A DNA stretch of 64,000 nt from Brevibacterium pigmentatum (lineage in GTDB: Bacteria > Actinomycetota > Actinomycetes > Actinomycetales > Brevibacteriaceae). Positions 7,136 to 15,755 of this stretch are shown here, in pieces; position 1 is the stretch's first letter, and the number at the start of each line of letters is the position of its first letter. The notes under the pieces were generated by a model. It had not been told where the DNA came from, ran no database searches, and saw nothing but the letters and a program-made list of their open reading frames with translations. The DNA lies in contig NZ_CP050153.1 of assembly GCF_011617465.1 (NCBI RefSeq), forward strand, positions 1,116,001-1,180,000, written 5' to 3'. Both the position numbers and the translations under genes were made by a program.

Positions 7136-8083
7136 ATGGCTCGCGTACCCGAACCGGACCAGACCCCCAACGGACCCGCCTACGAAGGACGGCTCCTCGA
7201 TCGACCTGATGAGGAGGTCGTCGACCAGGGCGCCCCGTTCGACATCCGCACCCTCTTCAGCCGACGTGGAGTCCTCGGGCTCGTCGGCGCCGGGGTCGGC
7301 ACAATGGCTTTGGCCGCCCGCACCTCCGGGGCCTCGGGAACGACGAACGCGAGCTCAAACAGCAGCGGATCGATCACCGAGATCCCCGATGAGACGGCCG
7401 GCCCGTACCCGGCGGACGGATCGAACGGACCTGACATCCTCGAAGACTCCGGAATCGTGCGCTCAGACATCCGCTCGAACATCGACGGGACCGACACCGT
7501 CGACGGGGTGCCCCTGACCTTCACCCTCACAGTCACCGACATGGCCAATGACAACGCGGCCTTCGACGGTGCCGCCGTCTACGCCTGGCACTGCGACGCT
7601 CAAGGCCGCTACTCGATGTACTCCGACGGCGTCGAGGACGCCACATGGCTGCGCGGTGTCCAAGTCGCCGATGAGAACGGCGAGGTCACCTTCACCTCTG
7701 TCTTCCCCGGCTGCTATTCCGGCCGGTGGACCCACATCCACTTCGAGGTCTACCCCGACGTCGACTCCATCACCGATGCCGACAACGCCATCGCCACCTC
7801 GCAGATGGCCCTGCCCGAAGACGCATGCAACGCCGTCTTCGCCCTCGAAGCCTACGACGGATCGGCGAAAAACCTTGCGGCCATCAGCCTCGACGACGAC
7901 AACGTCTTCGGCGACGACGGAGGAGAACACCAACTCGCCACGATCAGCGGCGACACCGACTCCGGGTACACCGCCACGCTCGACGTCCCCGTCGACACCG
8001 ACACCGAACCGACCGGAGGCGCTGCCCCGGGAGGCGGAGGTGAAGGACAAGCTCCACCCGACGGCGCTCCCGAAAAGCCCTGA
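7136..8083 (+). CDS. Tat-exported intradiol ring-cleavage dioxygenase-like protein
   Basis: 315 residues related to catechol/protocatechuate dioxygenases. The twin-arginine motif FSRRGVLGLVG lies at residues 41-51, before a hydrophobic stretch, so export in folded form is expected. The Fe(III) ligands fit the family: Y149 (VYAWHCD), Y194, H200 and H202 (GCYSGRWTHIHF). ETAGPYP (87-92) is the family's entry motif. A Gly/Pro-rich tail ends the protein. Start ATG 7136 follows GAAGGA; an upstream in-frame GTG/ATG region is less likely. The substrate is unknown; extracytoplasmic members may act on aromatic or lipid-bound catechols. The next genes encode a complete Tat translocase, which strongly suggests a matched pair. 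Confidence 0.85.
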   Translation: MARVPEPDQTPNGPAYEGRLLDRPDEEVVDQGAPFDIRTLFSRRGVLGLVGAGVGTMALAARTSGASGTTNASSNSSGSITEIPDETAGPYPADGSNGPDILEDSGIVRSDIRSNIDGTDTVDGVPLTFTLTVTDMANDNAAFDGAAVYAWHCDAQGRYSMYSDGVEDATWLRGVQVADENGEVTFTSVFPGCYSGRWTHIHFEVYPDVDSITDADNAIATSQMALPEDACNAVFALEAYDGSAKNLAAISLDDDNVFGDDGGEHQLATISGDTDSGYTATLDVPVDTDTEPTGGAAPGGGGEGQAPPDGAPEKP

Positions 8084-8107
8084 CAACTCAGCGAAAGGCC
8101 GACCATC

Positions 8108-8281
8108 ATGCTGCACAACCTCACGGGCTGGCACGCCCTCGTCATCCTCGCCATCGTCATCCTCGTCTTCGGCGCAGCCAAGCTGCCTGCGCTCGCCAGG
8201 AGCCTCGGTCAGTCCGTGCGCATTCTCAAAGACGAGTCGACCGACAAGCGGTCGGGTGATGAAACGGAACCGCACCCATGA
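8108..8281 (+). CDS. tatA: Twin-arginine translocase subunit TatA (57 aa)
   Basis: A small protein with the TatA plan: one N-terminal membrane helix (about residues 9-22, WHALVILAIVILVFG), the FGAAKLP hinge, an amphipathic helix (residues 25-41) and a short charged tail. It forms the size-variable pore component of the Tat pathway in the cytoplasmic membrane. At 57 residues it is at the short end for the family. Its stop overlaps the tatC start (ATGA), so translation is probably coupled. It starts 25 bp after the dioxygenase gene, a Tat substrate. Confidence 0.88.
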   Translation: MLHNLTGWHALVILAIVILVFGAAKLPALARSLGQSVRILKDESTDKRSGDETEPHP

Positions 8282-9105
8282 GCGCCGCCGCCGCGGAGAA
8301 GATGCCGTTGTCCGCGCACCTCCGGGAGGCGCGGACACGGGCGGTACGCGCGGCGGTGGCGCTGCTCTTCGGCACGCTGATCGGCTATCTCACCTCGGAT
8401 TTCGTCATGGACGTCCTCCGTGCCCCGATCACCGAACTCGCCGAGTCCCGCAGCGCTTCGCTCAACTTCGACAGCGTCACCGGGGCCTTCGATCTGCAGC
8501 TGCGCATCGCTGTGTACTCCGGAATCATCTTCGCCGGCCCGGTCTGGCTCGGGGAGATCTTCGGATTCCTCACCCCCGGACTGACGGCGAAGGAGAAGAA
8601 GGTGACATTCGGCTTCCTCGGCGCTGCACTGCCCCTCTTCGCAGCCGGCTGTCTCACCGGTCTCTACGTCTTCCCACGGATGGTCGAGGTGCTCACCTCC
8701 TTCGCTGCGAGCGAAGACAGCACCATCCTGCAGGCGTCCTACTACTTCGACTTCGTGTTCAAGATCGTCATCGCCACCGGCATCGCGTTCGTCCTCCCGG
8801 TCTTCCTCGTCGTCCTCAACTTCATCGGCTTGCTCTCTGCGCGGTCGATCGCGAGGGCCTGGCGAGTGAGCATCGTGGGCATCGTGGTCTTCGCCGCACT
8901 GATCACCCCGGCCGCCGACGTGCTCTTCATGTTCGTCGTCGCGGGCCCGATGGCGCTGCTCTTCCTCGCCGCGCTCGCCATCGCGAGTATCCACGACCGA
9001 GTCCGAGGCCACGACCGGTCGATCGTAGATCCGCCCTCGGATGAGGGACAGCCCGGTCGATTGCAGACAAGACTCAAGGAAAGGACTCGGACATGTTCGG
9101 CCTGA
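8278..9105 (+). CDS. tatC: Twin-arginine translocase subunit TatC
   Basis: 275 residues with six predicted membrane helices and the TatC start MPLSAHLREARTRAVRA. TatC is the receptor that reads the twin-arginine signal. The periplasmic P1 loop and the FxxxFLTPGL-like stretch (IFGFLTPGLTAKEKK) fit the family. The usual acidic residue in the HLxELR motif is shifted (HLREAR), a mild departure. It overlaps tatA by 4 bp and tatB by 13 bp. The usual actinobacterial tatA-tatC pair lies next to the proteasome accessory genes pafBC; those are absent here, so this is probably a second set. Confidence 0.9.
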   Translation: MSAAAAEKMPLSAHLREARTRAVRAAVALLFGTLIGYLTSDFVMDVLRAPITELAESRSASLNFDSVTGAFDLQLRIAVYSGIIFAGPVWLGEIFGFLTPGLTAKEKKVTFGFLGAALPLFAAGCLTGLYVFPRMVEVLTSFAASEDSTILQASYYFDFVFKIVIATGIAFVLPVFLVVLNFIGLLSARSIARAWRVSIVGIVVFAALITPAADVLFMFVVAGPMALLFLAALAIASIHDRVRGHDRSIVDPPSDEGQPGRLQTRLKERTRTCSA

Positions 9106-9599
9106 GCTTCGAGAAGATGCTCCTCATCGGCATCATCGCCGCCATCGTCATCGGTCCACAGCGGATGCCGCACTACGCGCAGAAGCTCGGCGAGCTCGTC
9201 CGCCTGTTCCGCGCCCAGGTCGACACGGCGCGGACTCGAACTGCCGAATCGATCGGTACCGAGGAATGGCGTGCGCTTGATCCTCGTCAGTATGATCCGC
9301 GCCGGATCATCCGAGAGGCCCTGGACGAACCGAGCCCGGACCGGAGTTCGGAGGCAGCCGACGCGGGGTCGGCCGTGCGCTTCGAGCCGATCGCGGAGGG
9401 GGAGAATCGACCACTCGCCGAGGCGGCCGGCAGCTATGTCATCTCCGGTTCGTCCGGACATCCGCGGAGACGAATCGTCGCCCGCACGGACGAAAGCCGT
9501 ACGGGCGACGATGAGCGCGCAGTCGAACACTCGGGAACGGATCGGTGGCCGCGGTGGGGCCGCCTCGGTGATCAGTCCTTGAAGTCGAAGTCTTCCTGA
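9093..9599 (+). CDS. tatB: TatB-like translocase subunit
   Basis: 168 residues beginning MFGLSFEKMLLIGIIAAIVIG, with one membrane helix, the IGPQRMP hinge and a long amphipathic helix (HYAQKLGELVRLFRAQV). The longer tail and the MFGLSF start place it with TatB rather than TatA. TatB joins TatC in the signal-receptor complex. It overlaps the end of tatC by 13 bp. Its 3' end overlaps the convergent lipoprotein gene by 28 bp. The tail after residue 80 is poorly ordered and rich in charged residues. Confidence 0.85.
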   Translation: MFGLSFEKMLLIGIIAAIVIGPQRMPHYAQKLGELVRLFRAQVDTARTRTAESIGTEEWRALDPRQYDPRRIIREALDEPSPDRSSEAADAGSAVRFEPIAEGENRPLAEAAGSYVISGSSGHPRRRIVARTDESRTGDDERAVEHSGTDRWPRWGRLGDQSLKSKSS

Positions 9600-10153
9600 T
9601 CGATGCCGGGGAACATGAGCTCGTACTTGACCATCTTCTCCTTGTGGTCGACGATCTTCACCGTTCCGTAATAGGTCTTCTCACCCTTGATTGCCTCTTT
9701 GTCCTTGACGGTGACATTGCATGTTTCGAAGCCGTACCACTCGGTGAGATCCATATCCGTCGCGCACTCGGCTTTCGTGACTGTGAAATCGAGCTTGTTC
9801 TCGAACAGGTCGACGAGATCGGCCTCGAGCGACGAAGCCGGCACGGTTCCATTGCCCTTCTTGTCGATCTTCATACCGTCATCGCTGGCCCAGTTCGTGG
9901 TCTTCGCCGCGTCCGCGTACGGGTCGGTCGACTTGGTGTCGGTGGGCTCCGCCTCGGCGGATTCAGCCGCTTCCGATTCGACGGCGCCGCCGCCGAATCC
10001 TCCCTTCTCCGTCTGCGCCGCTTCGGACTTCTCACCCCCGGCGGGCTTGTCCCCATCGGAGCCTCCGCAGGCAGTCAGAGACAGGGCAAGAGCGGTCCCA
10101 GCAGCGGCCGTCAGCAGACGGGGCATCCAGGTGGACCGGCGAATCGGGGTCAT
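9572..10153 (-). CDS. Lipoprotein with DUF4333-like C-terminal domain
   Basis: 193 residues. A signal peptide ends in the lipobox LTAC with Cys 29, so the protein should be lipid-anchored outside the membrane. A disordered linker rich in Gly, Glu, Ala and Ser (30-90) is followed by a small domain with two cysteines (AECATDMDLTEWYGFETCNV) that matches the DUF4333 type found in actinobacterial lipoproteins. That domain's role is unknown. The gene faces the tat genes and overlaps tatB by 28 bp at the 3' ends. Confidence 0.8.
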   Translation of the reverse strand: MTPIRRSTWMPRLLTAAAGTALALSLTACGGSDGDKPAGGEKSEAAQTEKGGFGGGAVESEAAESAEAEPTDTKSTDPYADAAKTTNWASDDGMKIDKKGNGTVPASSLEADLVDLFENKLDFTVTKAECATDMDLTEWYGFETCNVTVKDKEAIKGEKTYYGTVKIVDHKEKMVKYELMFPGIDQEDFDFKD

Positions 10154-10330
10154 CGTGTTTCTCCTTCGCGCTCAGGCGATCACAAGCGTTGTCGATACAC
10201 CACGATTCTGCCACGGCCCATTGCCGCAGACGCCGTTTCGGTGTGCAGATCCGGCGACACCTGTGACGATTCGGCCACATCCGGGCCGGGGACGACCGCG
10301 AATCGGGTAGGGAAGTGCGCATCACTCACT

Positions 10331-10376
10331 GCTCCTCGCGCATCCACCTGCTGCAACGGGAGGATGTGCGAGGAGC
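10331..10376 (-). terminator. Hairpin after the serine hydrolase gene
   Basis: GCTCCTCGCGCATCC pairs with GGATGTGCGAGGAGC (one mismatch) around a loop of about 16 nt. It lies in the 296-bp space between the lipoprotein start and the hydrolase stop and would end hydrolase transcription. I see no gene in this space. Confidence 0.55.
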
Positions 10377-10449
10377 GAGTCGGGATGCTCGCGTACCTGT
10401 AGGAACAGACGCCGCCGGTACGAAGTGACTGCACCGGTGCGGGTTCCGC

Positions 10450-11706
10450 TTACTCAGCGGTGGGGGAGTTGACGGCCTTCGCGAGAGCTTCGAACGCGCG
10501 GATCGTCGGGAACAGCTTCGCCGCATCCTGCGGCAGCCCCCAGCTCGAGAGCTTGACGCCGAGGACGTCGGCACCAGGGTTCATGTAGATCATCTGCCCG
10601 TGGATGCCGAGGGCGAGGAAGGCATGGGAGTCGGGGAACGGGAACCAGAACTGGTTGTGATACGCCCCGCCCGGCATCCGATTGTCTCCGGGCCCATCGG
10701 CGAACGCCTGACGCACATCCTCGGAGGTGGTGAGCGTATCGCCGATCCACGTCGTCGGAGCCACCTGCTGTCCGGTCAGCGACTGACCGCGGTTGGTGTA
10801 GACGTAGCCGAACCGAGCGAGATCGCGCAGGGTCGTGTTGATGCCGCCGTCGAACATCCCGACCCCGTACTGGTCGGTGGCGATGACGGCATCCTGCTCG
10901 GCGCCGATCCGCGACCACAGCACGCGCGACATGAGCGACTGCATACGCTCGCCGGCGATCTTCTCGCACACCCAGCCGAGCACATCGGTCTCGCACGACC
11001 GGTATTCGAAGACCCCGCCGTGCTCGGACTTCGCCTCAAGAGTGGTGAGGAACTCGTACATGCCGATGCCCGGGTTCTCTCGCTTCGCCTCGGACCACCC
11101 GATCGACTCCTCGATCTGCCTGACCTCGGACTTCGGGTCGAGGTAGTCCTCGGAGAAGCGGATGCCCGAACGCATATCGAGGATGTGTCGCACGGTCGCC
11201 CCGGCGTAGCCGGAATCGGCGAGCTCGGGAACATAGTCGGTGATGAGACGGTTCGGATCGAGGTCGCCGGAACCGGCGAGGGCACCGGCGACGGTGCCGA
11301 CAAGCGATTTCGACACGGACATGAGCAGATGTTCGGTCGCCGGGGTCATCTCCCCGAAGTACTCCTCGGTGAGCACGGTCCCGTTGTGCATGAACATCCA
11401 CGCATCCGTGTCCGTGGATCCGATGACGCTGCGGACGCTGCGGGCTTCCGAATACTCCGTGGCCGGCACCTCGACCTCGCCGAGGTCCTGAAGGTCGACG
11501 GACAGCTCGGCCACGGGCCCGGTGCCACGCGAGATCGGCGTCGTCGGCAGAACTCGTGCGACGTTCTGGAATGACCAGCGCACATTGTCGGGATCCTGCC
11601 AGTTGTCCCGGTCGATCCCGGCCGCCGGATCGACGGGTGCCGATGGGGTCACGATCTGGTCGGCTGGGGGAGTTGCCGCGGTCTGCTCCGGTGACGGTTC
11701 GATCAC
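10450..11706 (-). CDS. Serine hydrolase, beta-lactamase/6-aminohexanoate-dimer hydrolase (NylB) family
   Basis: 418 residues of the serine beta-lactamase fold. The catalytic SxxK is S130-V-S-K133 (HLLMSVSKSLVGT) and the family tyrosine is Y235 (FEYRSCETDVLGWV), the NylB arrangement. HGQMIYMN near the C-terminus fits the KTG-like strand position. NylB-type enzymes act as esterases or amidases on small or linear amides; true beta-lactam activity is not implied. There is no signal peptide, so it is probably cytoplasmic. Start GTG 11706 follows GAGGAG. It stands alone on the minus strand downstream of the ATP-grasp gene. Confidence 0.8.
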   Translation of the reverse strand: MIEPSPEQTAATPPADQIVTPSAPVDPAAGIDRDNWQDPDNVRWSFQNVARVLPTTPISRGTGPVAELSVDLQDLGEVEVPATEYSEARSVRSVIGSTDTDAWMFMHNGTVLTEEYFGEMTPATEHLLMSVSKSLVGTVAGALAGSGDLDPNRLITDYVPELADSGYAGATVRHILDMRSGIRFSEDYLDPKSEVRQIEESIGWSEAKRENPGIGMYEFLTTLEAKSEHGGVFEYRSCETDVLGWVCEKIAGERMQSLMSRVLWSRIGAEQDAVIATDQYGVGMFDGGINTTLRDLARFGYVYTNRGQSLTGQQVAPTTWIGDTLTTSEDVRQAFADGPGDNRMPGGAYHNQFWFPFPDSHAFLALGIHGQMIYMNPGADVLGVKLSSWGLPQDAAKLFPTIRAFEALAKAVNSPTAE

Positions 11707-11849
11707 ACTTCTCCTCTGAATCTTTTGTCGGTCGGTCTGCGGATCTCATCCGCACGACGGCAGGGCGGTGCCGCCTCGGCGTCGTTTGAGATTATCACCG
11801 ACGCGGCCCTGCCCAACGTACGAGCCGCACTGTGCACACGGGGTGCGGG

Positions 11850-13571
11850 TCAGTCGCCCTTGGCTCCGGGCCCGCCCAGAGCCGGCGACGGATCGTCGGA
11901 GACGACTGGAACTCCGGCATACATCGCCCGGATCGAATCGATGAAGTGCTTGGCGCGGATGCTCAGCGCATCGGGTCCGCCGACCTTCGTCTGCAGCGGA
12001 TTCTTCGTCACCAGCACTCCGAGATCCGCACCCTTCCACCGGTAGTCCCCGGCACCGAAGACGCGCAGGAAGAACACCTCGCTGCCGTTCTGCAGAGGGT
12101 GCCAGTCCAGGGCCGCACGTTTGTACGTCAGCGTCCCGTACTGATCGAGATAGTACTGACCGGTCAGCGGCGAATGCGTGATGTACTCGGTGATCGGAGC
12201 CGTCTCCTTGATGACCATCTGGCTCCACTCGTCGGCGCCGGAGAGCTCCTCCCACCGCTCGTTGATCTCCTGGACGTCGAGGTCGAATTCGACGTCGAGG
12301 TATTCGAGCAGGTGGAACAGGAACAGCGGCACATCGGCATACGCACCTGCGGTGACGTTCGTGATCGCCGAAGCGCCGGAGATGCGCGGGTTGAGCTCAC
12401 CGAGGTAGCAGTCGTCGTTGTCGAGATCGACGAGGACATCGACTTCGAAGAATCCGCGGTAGCCGCGCTTGCGCAGTCCCTCACCCATCCGACGCACGAG
12501 CTCGCGGGTCTGCGCCCGCTGCTCGGCATTGAGCACATCGGGCTTCATCTCGTTGCCGCACCAGCCGCCCTTGTACGGGGTGAGCTCGGCGAAGCCGGCC
12601 AACTCCGTGAGATACGGACCGACGACGACTCCGCTGGACGTGATCACTGCCTCGACGGCGACCGGGGTGTTGTCGATCCGCTTCATCACCTTCAGCTGCT
12701 CGCCGATGATGTCGTCCTTATGGGCCTCCCAACCGGAGGCATCGGAGATGAAGAACGTCGTCTTCCCCGAATCTCCATAAGGGGTCTGCACGACGAGATC
12801 GGTGCCCAGTCCCGCCTCGGCGGACCGCTCATTGAGCTCTTCATAGGTGTCGGCGGTGGTGAGCACATTCGGCACCGAGAACGCTCCGGCCTCGTTGCCG
12901 AGCTTCGTCGTTTCGATTTTCGAATCGAGCTGATTGCGCAGCGCAGCCGAGGGCAGGATGAGGTCGTAGCCGAGCTCCCGGCAGATCCGCTCCGTCTCCT
13001 CGTCGAAGAAGACCATGGCCACCTTGACCCGCTCACCATGGGGGACGTTGCGCGTCATATGCGCCCGCACCTCGGCGTTGAGGAGCAGCCAGTTGTTGAT
13101 CGCCTCACCCGATTCGAACTCGACGTAGGGCTTGTAGCGTGGGGAGAAGACGCGGGGATGCCCGCCGTCCCAGCCGTCGTAATAGGTGATGTACGAGAAA
13201 TTGCGCACCCACCGGTCGAGACCCAACAGGTTGAACGGGGTGGCGCCGACGAAGTAGATCGGGGTCTGATTAGTGCGGAAGAAGTGCCGGACCTCGGAGA
13301 CGTTGCGCAGTGGGCGGCGCAACTGGACCCTGTCGGCTTCCTTGCCGGCATAGGCGGCGTCGGTGGCCACAGCCACCTCGATCTGCGGTGGGGCGTCGGC
13401 AGCCGCCGGCGCCGGTCCGGAACCGGCCGCTGCGGCCGATGGTGCGGCTGGGGTGCCGGGACCGGGCGTGCGCGGTGAGGGGACCGCGACAGCGTCTTTG
13501 ACTCGTGCGCCGGGACTCGCCGTCGGTGCCTCGCGGCTCTGCGGGTCAGCGCTGGGGGATCCGTTCGTCAT
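11850..13571 (-). CDS. ATP-grasp domain protein of unknown substrate
   Basis: 573 residues. The first 70 or so are Pro/Ala-rich and disordered. Then follows a pre-ATP-grasp region (IYFVGATPFNLLGLDRW), an ATP-grasp core with a glycine-rich loop (QTPYGDSGKTTFFI), a region with FFEVDVLVD, and the metal-binding stretch YLGELNPRISGASAITN, typical of carboxylate-amine ligases and biotin-carboxylase-like enzymes. It should join a carboxylate to an amine or thiol using ATP; the substrates are unknown. Start ATG 13571 is preceded by AAGGAG at 7 bp. It is divergent from hadA across about 185 bp. Confidence 0.75.
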   Translation of the reverse strand: MTNGSPSADPQSREAPTASPGARVKDAVAVPSPRTPGPGTPAAPSAAAAGSGPAPAAADAPPQIEVAVATDAAYAGKEADRVQLRRPLRNVSEVRHFFRTNQTPIYFVGATPFNLLGLDRWVRNFSYITYYDGWDGGHPRVFSPRYKPYVEFESGEAINNWLLLNAEVRAHMTRNVPHGERVKVAMVFFDEETERICRELGYDLILPSAALRNQLDSKIETTKLGNEAGAFSVPNVLTTADTYEELNERSAEAGLGTDLVVQTPYGDSGKTTFFISDASGWEAHKDDIIGEQLKVMKRIDNTPVAVEAVITSSGVVVGPYLTELAGFAELTPYKGGWCGNEMKPDVLNAEQRAQTRELVRRMGEGLRKRGYRGFFEVDVLVDLDNDDCYLGELNPRISGASAITNVTAGAYADVPLFLFHLLEYLDVEFDLDVQEINERWEELSGADEWSQMVIKETAPITEYITHSPLTGQYYLDQYGTLTYKRAALDWHPLQNGSEVFFLRVFGAGDYRWKGADLGVLVTKNPLQTKVGGPDALSIRAKHFIDSIRAMYAGVPVVSDDPSPALGGPGAKGD

Positions 13572-13755
13572 CGCACTACTCCTTACCGAATGTGATGTGG
13601 ACAACATATACCAGTTTCGTAGTCATGGGCCCGATGGTGCATCAATTGTGTGAACCGGATGCGAACGTGTGATCAATTCTTCGCCGGTGAGCGTCGCCTT
13701 CGGGCCGTGCTTTAGGCTGGTGTGGATACTGACCCCAGTGGAAGAGAGAGCGCAT

Positions 13756-14205
13756 ATGCCGGTGAATACGGAGAAGCAGGGGGCCACGTTCTCCCTGCCT
13801 CAGCCCTATGAGGTCTCCAGGGAGGCGATCGCGGAATTCGCGCTCGCCACAGGAGCGAAGGCCGATTACCATTTCGACACCGAGGCGGCCACCGCACTGG
13901 GCTACCGCGACGTCGTCGCCCCGACCACCTTCGCCGTGATCATCGCGCAGAAATCGGAAGCCGCCTATATCTCCGACCCAGATTCTGGCATCGACTTCTC
14001 GAAGGTCGTCCACGGCTCCGAGCAGTTCTCGTTCACCCGTCCCATCGTCGCCGGTGACACCCTGTCCGCGCTCACCCATGTCGATGGAGTCCGAGCCGCC
14101 GGCAGCAACGCCATGATCACCACCCGCACCGAGATCACCGACGTCGCGGAGCAGCCCGTCGTCACCGTGACCTCGACCATCGTCGTGAGAGGAGACGGAG
14201 AATGA
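13756..14205 (+). CDS. hadA: (3R)-hydroxyacyl-ACP dehydratase subunit HadA-like (MaoC N-type)
   Basis: 149 residues with the hot-dog fold of the structural MaoC-like subunit: AEFALATGAKADYHFD, ALGYRDVVAPTTFAVI, and HGSEQFSFTRPIVAGDTL. It lacks the catalytic Asp-His pair, which sits in the next protein. With HadB it should form the dehydratase of fatty-acid elongation, as in mycobacteria, where the genes also lie near secE-nusG. Start ATG 13756 fits the family length and follows GAAGAGAGAG. It overlaps hadB by 4 bp (ATGA). Confidence 0.85.
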   Translation: MPVNTEKQGATFSLPQPYEVSREAIAEFALATGAKADYHFDTEAATALGYRDVVAPTTFAVIIAQKSEAAYISDPDSGIDFSKVVHGSEQFSFTRPIVAGDTLSALTHVDGVRAAGSNAMITTRTEITDVAEQPVVTVTSTIVVRGDGE

Positions 14206-14645
14206 GCGCCATCGACTTCTCCACACTGACCATCGGAGACACCGTCGTGGAATCCGAGATCCCGCTGTCGCGAGCCTCCCTCGTCGACTACGCGGCAGCC
14301 TCGGGCGATCACAATCCGATCCACTGGAACGAGCGCTTCGCTCGCGAGGTCGGTCTCGACGATGTCATCGCCCACGGAATGCTCTCGATGGCGGCGGTCA
14401 TCGCCCCGGTGGCCGAATGGCTCGGCGACCCAGGCGCGATCGTCGACTACCGGACCCGCTTCTCCGCACCCGTCGTCGTTCCCGACGCCGACAGCGGATC
14501 ACCGGCGACCACCACGACCTCGCTGAAGCTCACCGCCACGGTCGGCGCCGTCGACCCTGCCGTCGGTACGGCCCGCATCGACATCGCCGTGAAGTCCGGT
14601 GAGGCCGACGTCCTCAGCCGCACCCAGGTTCGGATCTCGGCGTGA
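14202..14645 (+). CDS. hadB: (3R)-hydroxyacyl-ACP dehydratase subunit HadB-like (MaoC)
   Basis: 147 residues, the catalytic MaoC-like subunit. YAAASGDHNPIHWNE carries the hydratase-2 motif (Asp-x4-His) and AHGMLSMAAV the following conserved loop. It dehydrates 3-hydroxyacyl-ACP as a dimer with HadA. It overlaps hadA by ATGA at its start and murB by GTGA at its end, so the three genes are probably translated together. Confidence 0.87.
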   Translation: MSAIDFSTLTIGDTVVESEIPLSRASLVDYAAASGDHNPIHWNERFAREVGLDDVIAHGMLSMAAVIAPVAEWLGDPGAIVDYRTRFSAPVVVPDADSGSPATTTTSLKLTATVGAVDPAVGTARIDIAVKSGEADVLSRTQVRISA

Positions 14646-15751
14646 GCCAAGCCGACCCGCAGGAACTCTCCAGCTTCACCACCTTCCGCCTCGGCGGACC
14701 GGCCCCGCAGGTCACTGTCGCGAACACCCGCGACGAGCTGCTCGACTTCTGTGCCGCACACCCGCTCGAACTCAGCGGTCAGGAGCAGGCGCACGTCCTG
14801 TTCATCGGCGGCGGATCGAATCTGCTCATCGCCGATGCCGGGTTCGACGGCGTGGTCTGCGTGGTCCGGACCACCGGAGTGGAGACCGCCGAGACCACGA
14901 CGACCGACACCCGGGTGACCGCCGAGGCGGGGGAGGACTGGGACGCGTTCGTCGCCCATACCCTCGACCTCGGTCTCTCCGGACTCGAAGCGCTGTCCGG
15001 GATCCCCGGGTCGGTCGGTGCGACCCCGATCCAGAACGTCGGCGCCTACGGCACGGAGGTCGGCGAGCTCATCTCCTCCGTTGAGGTCTTCGACCGTGTG
15101 GCCGGTCAGATCCGCCATCTCACCGCCGTCGAACTCGAGTTCGGCTACCGCACCTCGGCGCTCAAGCGCGCCCAGATCGCGGCCGGAACCCCGCAGTTCG
15201 TCGTGCTCTCGGTGACCTTCGACCTCCAACGCAGCGACGAGTCGCTGCCGGTGCGCTACGCCCAGCTCGCCTCGACCCTCGACGTCGAGATCGGCACACG
15301 CGTCCCGGCGGCACGCGTGCGTGAGAACGTCATCGCGCTGCGCCGGTCGAAGGGCATGGTCCTCGACGCGGCCGACCATGACTCATGGTCGGCGGGGTCG
15401 TTCTTCACCAACCCCATCGTCGACGATGCCGAGACCCTGCCCGCCGAGGCTCCTCGCTATCCGGTGACGGATCCGCTCAGCGGAGCGAAGATCGAGGGGA
15501 AGACGAAGACCTCGGCAGCCTGGCTGATCGAGCACGCCGGATTCTCCAAGGGCTTCAGCGTCGGTGAGGGACGAGCGTCGCTGTCGACCAAGCACACCTT
15601 GGCGCTGACGAACCGAGGACACGCGAGCACGGCCGATGTGATCGATCTCGCCTCGACCGTCGTCGCCGGCGTCGAGGACGCCTTCGGCATCACCCTCGAA
15701 CCCGAACCGACCTTCATCGGCTGCTCCATCGACGACGGGAAACGTCCTTAG
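14642..15751 (+). CDS. murB: UDP-N-acetylenolpyruvoylglucosamine reductase
   Basis: 369 residues of the FAD-dependent MurB family, which reduces UDP-GlcNAc-enolpyruvate to UDP-MurNAc in peptidoglycan synthesis. FTTFRLGGPA at the N-terminus, FIGGGSNLL, SGIPGSVGATPIQNVGAYG in the FAD-binding domain, SAGSFFTNPIV with the proton-donor Ser, and AAWLIEHAGF are all present, the type I layout. GTG start overlaps the hadB stop. hadA-hadB-murB before tRNA-Trp-secE is a widespread actinobacterial order. Confidence 0.95.
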   Translation: MSQADPQELSSFTTFRLGGPAPQVTVANTRDELLDFCAAHPLELSGQEQAHVLFIGGGSNLLIADAGFDGVVCVVRTTGVETAETTTTDTRVTAEAGEDWDAFVAHTLDLGLSGLEALSGIPGSVGATPIQNVGAYGTEVGELISSVEVFDRVAGQIRHLTAVELEFGYRTSALKRAQIAAGTPQFVVLSVTFDLQRSDESLPVRYAQLASTLDVEIGTRVPAARVRENVIALRRSKGMVLDAADHDSWSAGSFFTNPIVDDAETLPAEAPRYPVTDPLSGAKIEGKTKTSAAWLIEHAGFSKGFSVGEGRASLSTKHTLALTNRGHASTADVIDLASTVVAGVEDAFGITLEPEPTFIGCSIDDGKRP

Positions 15752-15755
15752 ACTG

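Noticed and set aside
7548..9044. Long frame in another register across the dioxygenase and tat genes
   Set aside because: Its translation is Thr/Pro/Ser/Arg-rich low complexity; the real frames carry Tat and dioxygenase motifs.
10450..11706. True beta-lactamase resistance gene
   Set aside because: The SVSK and Tyr arrangement fits NylB-type esterases/amidases and there is no export signal.
11832..13478. 548-codon open frame opposite the ATP-grasp gene
   Set aside because: Antisense shadow; the ATP-grasp frame carries clear family motifs.
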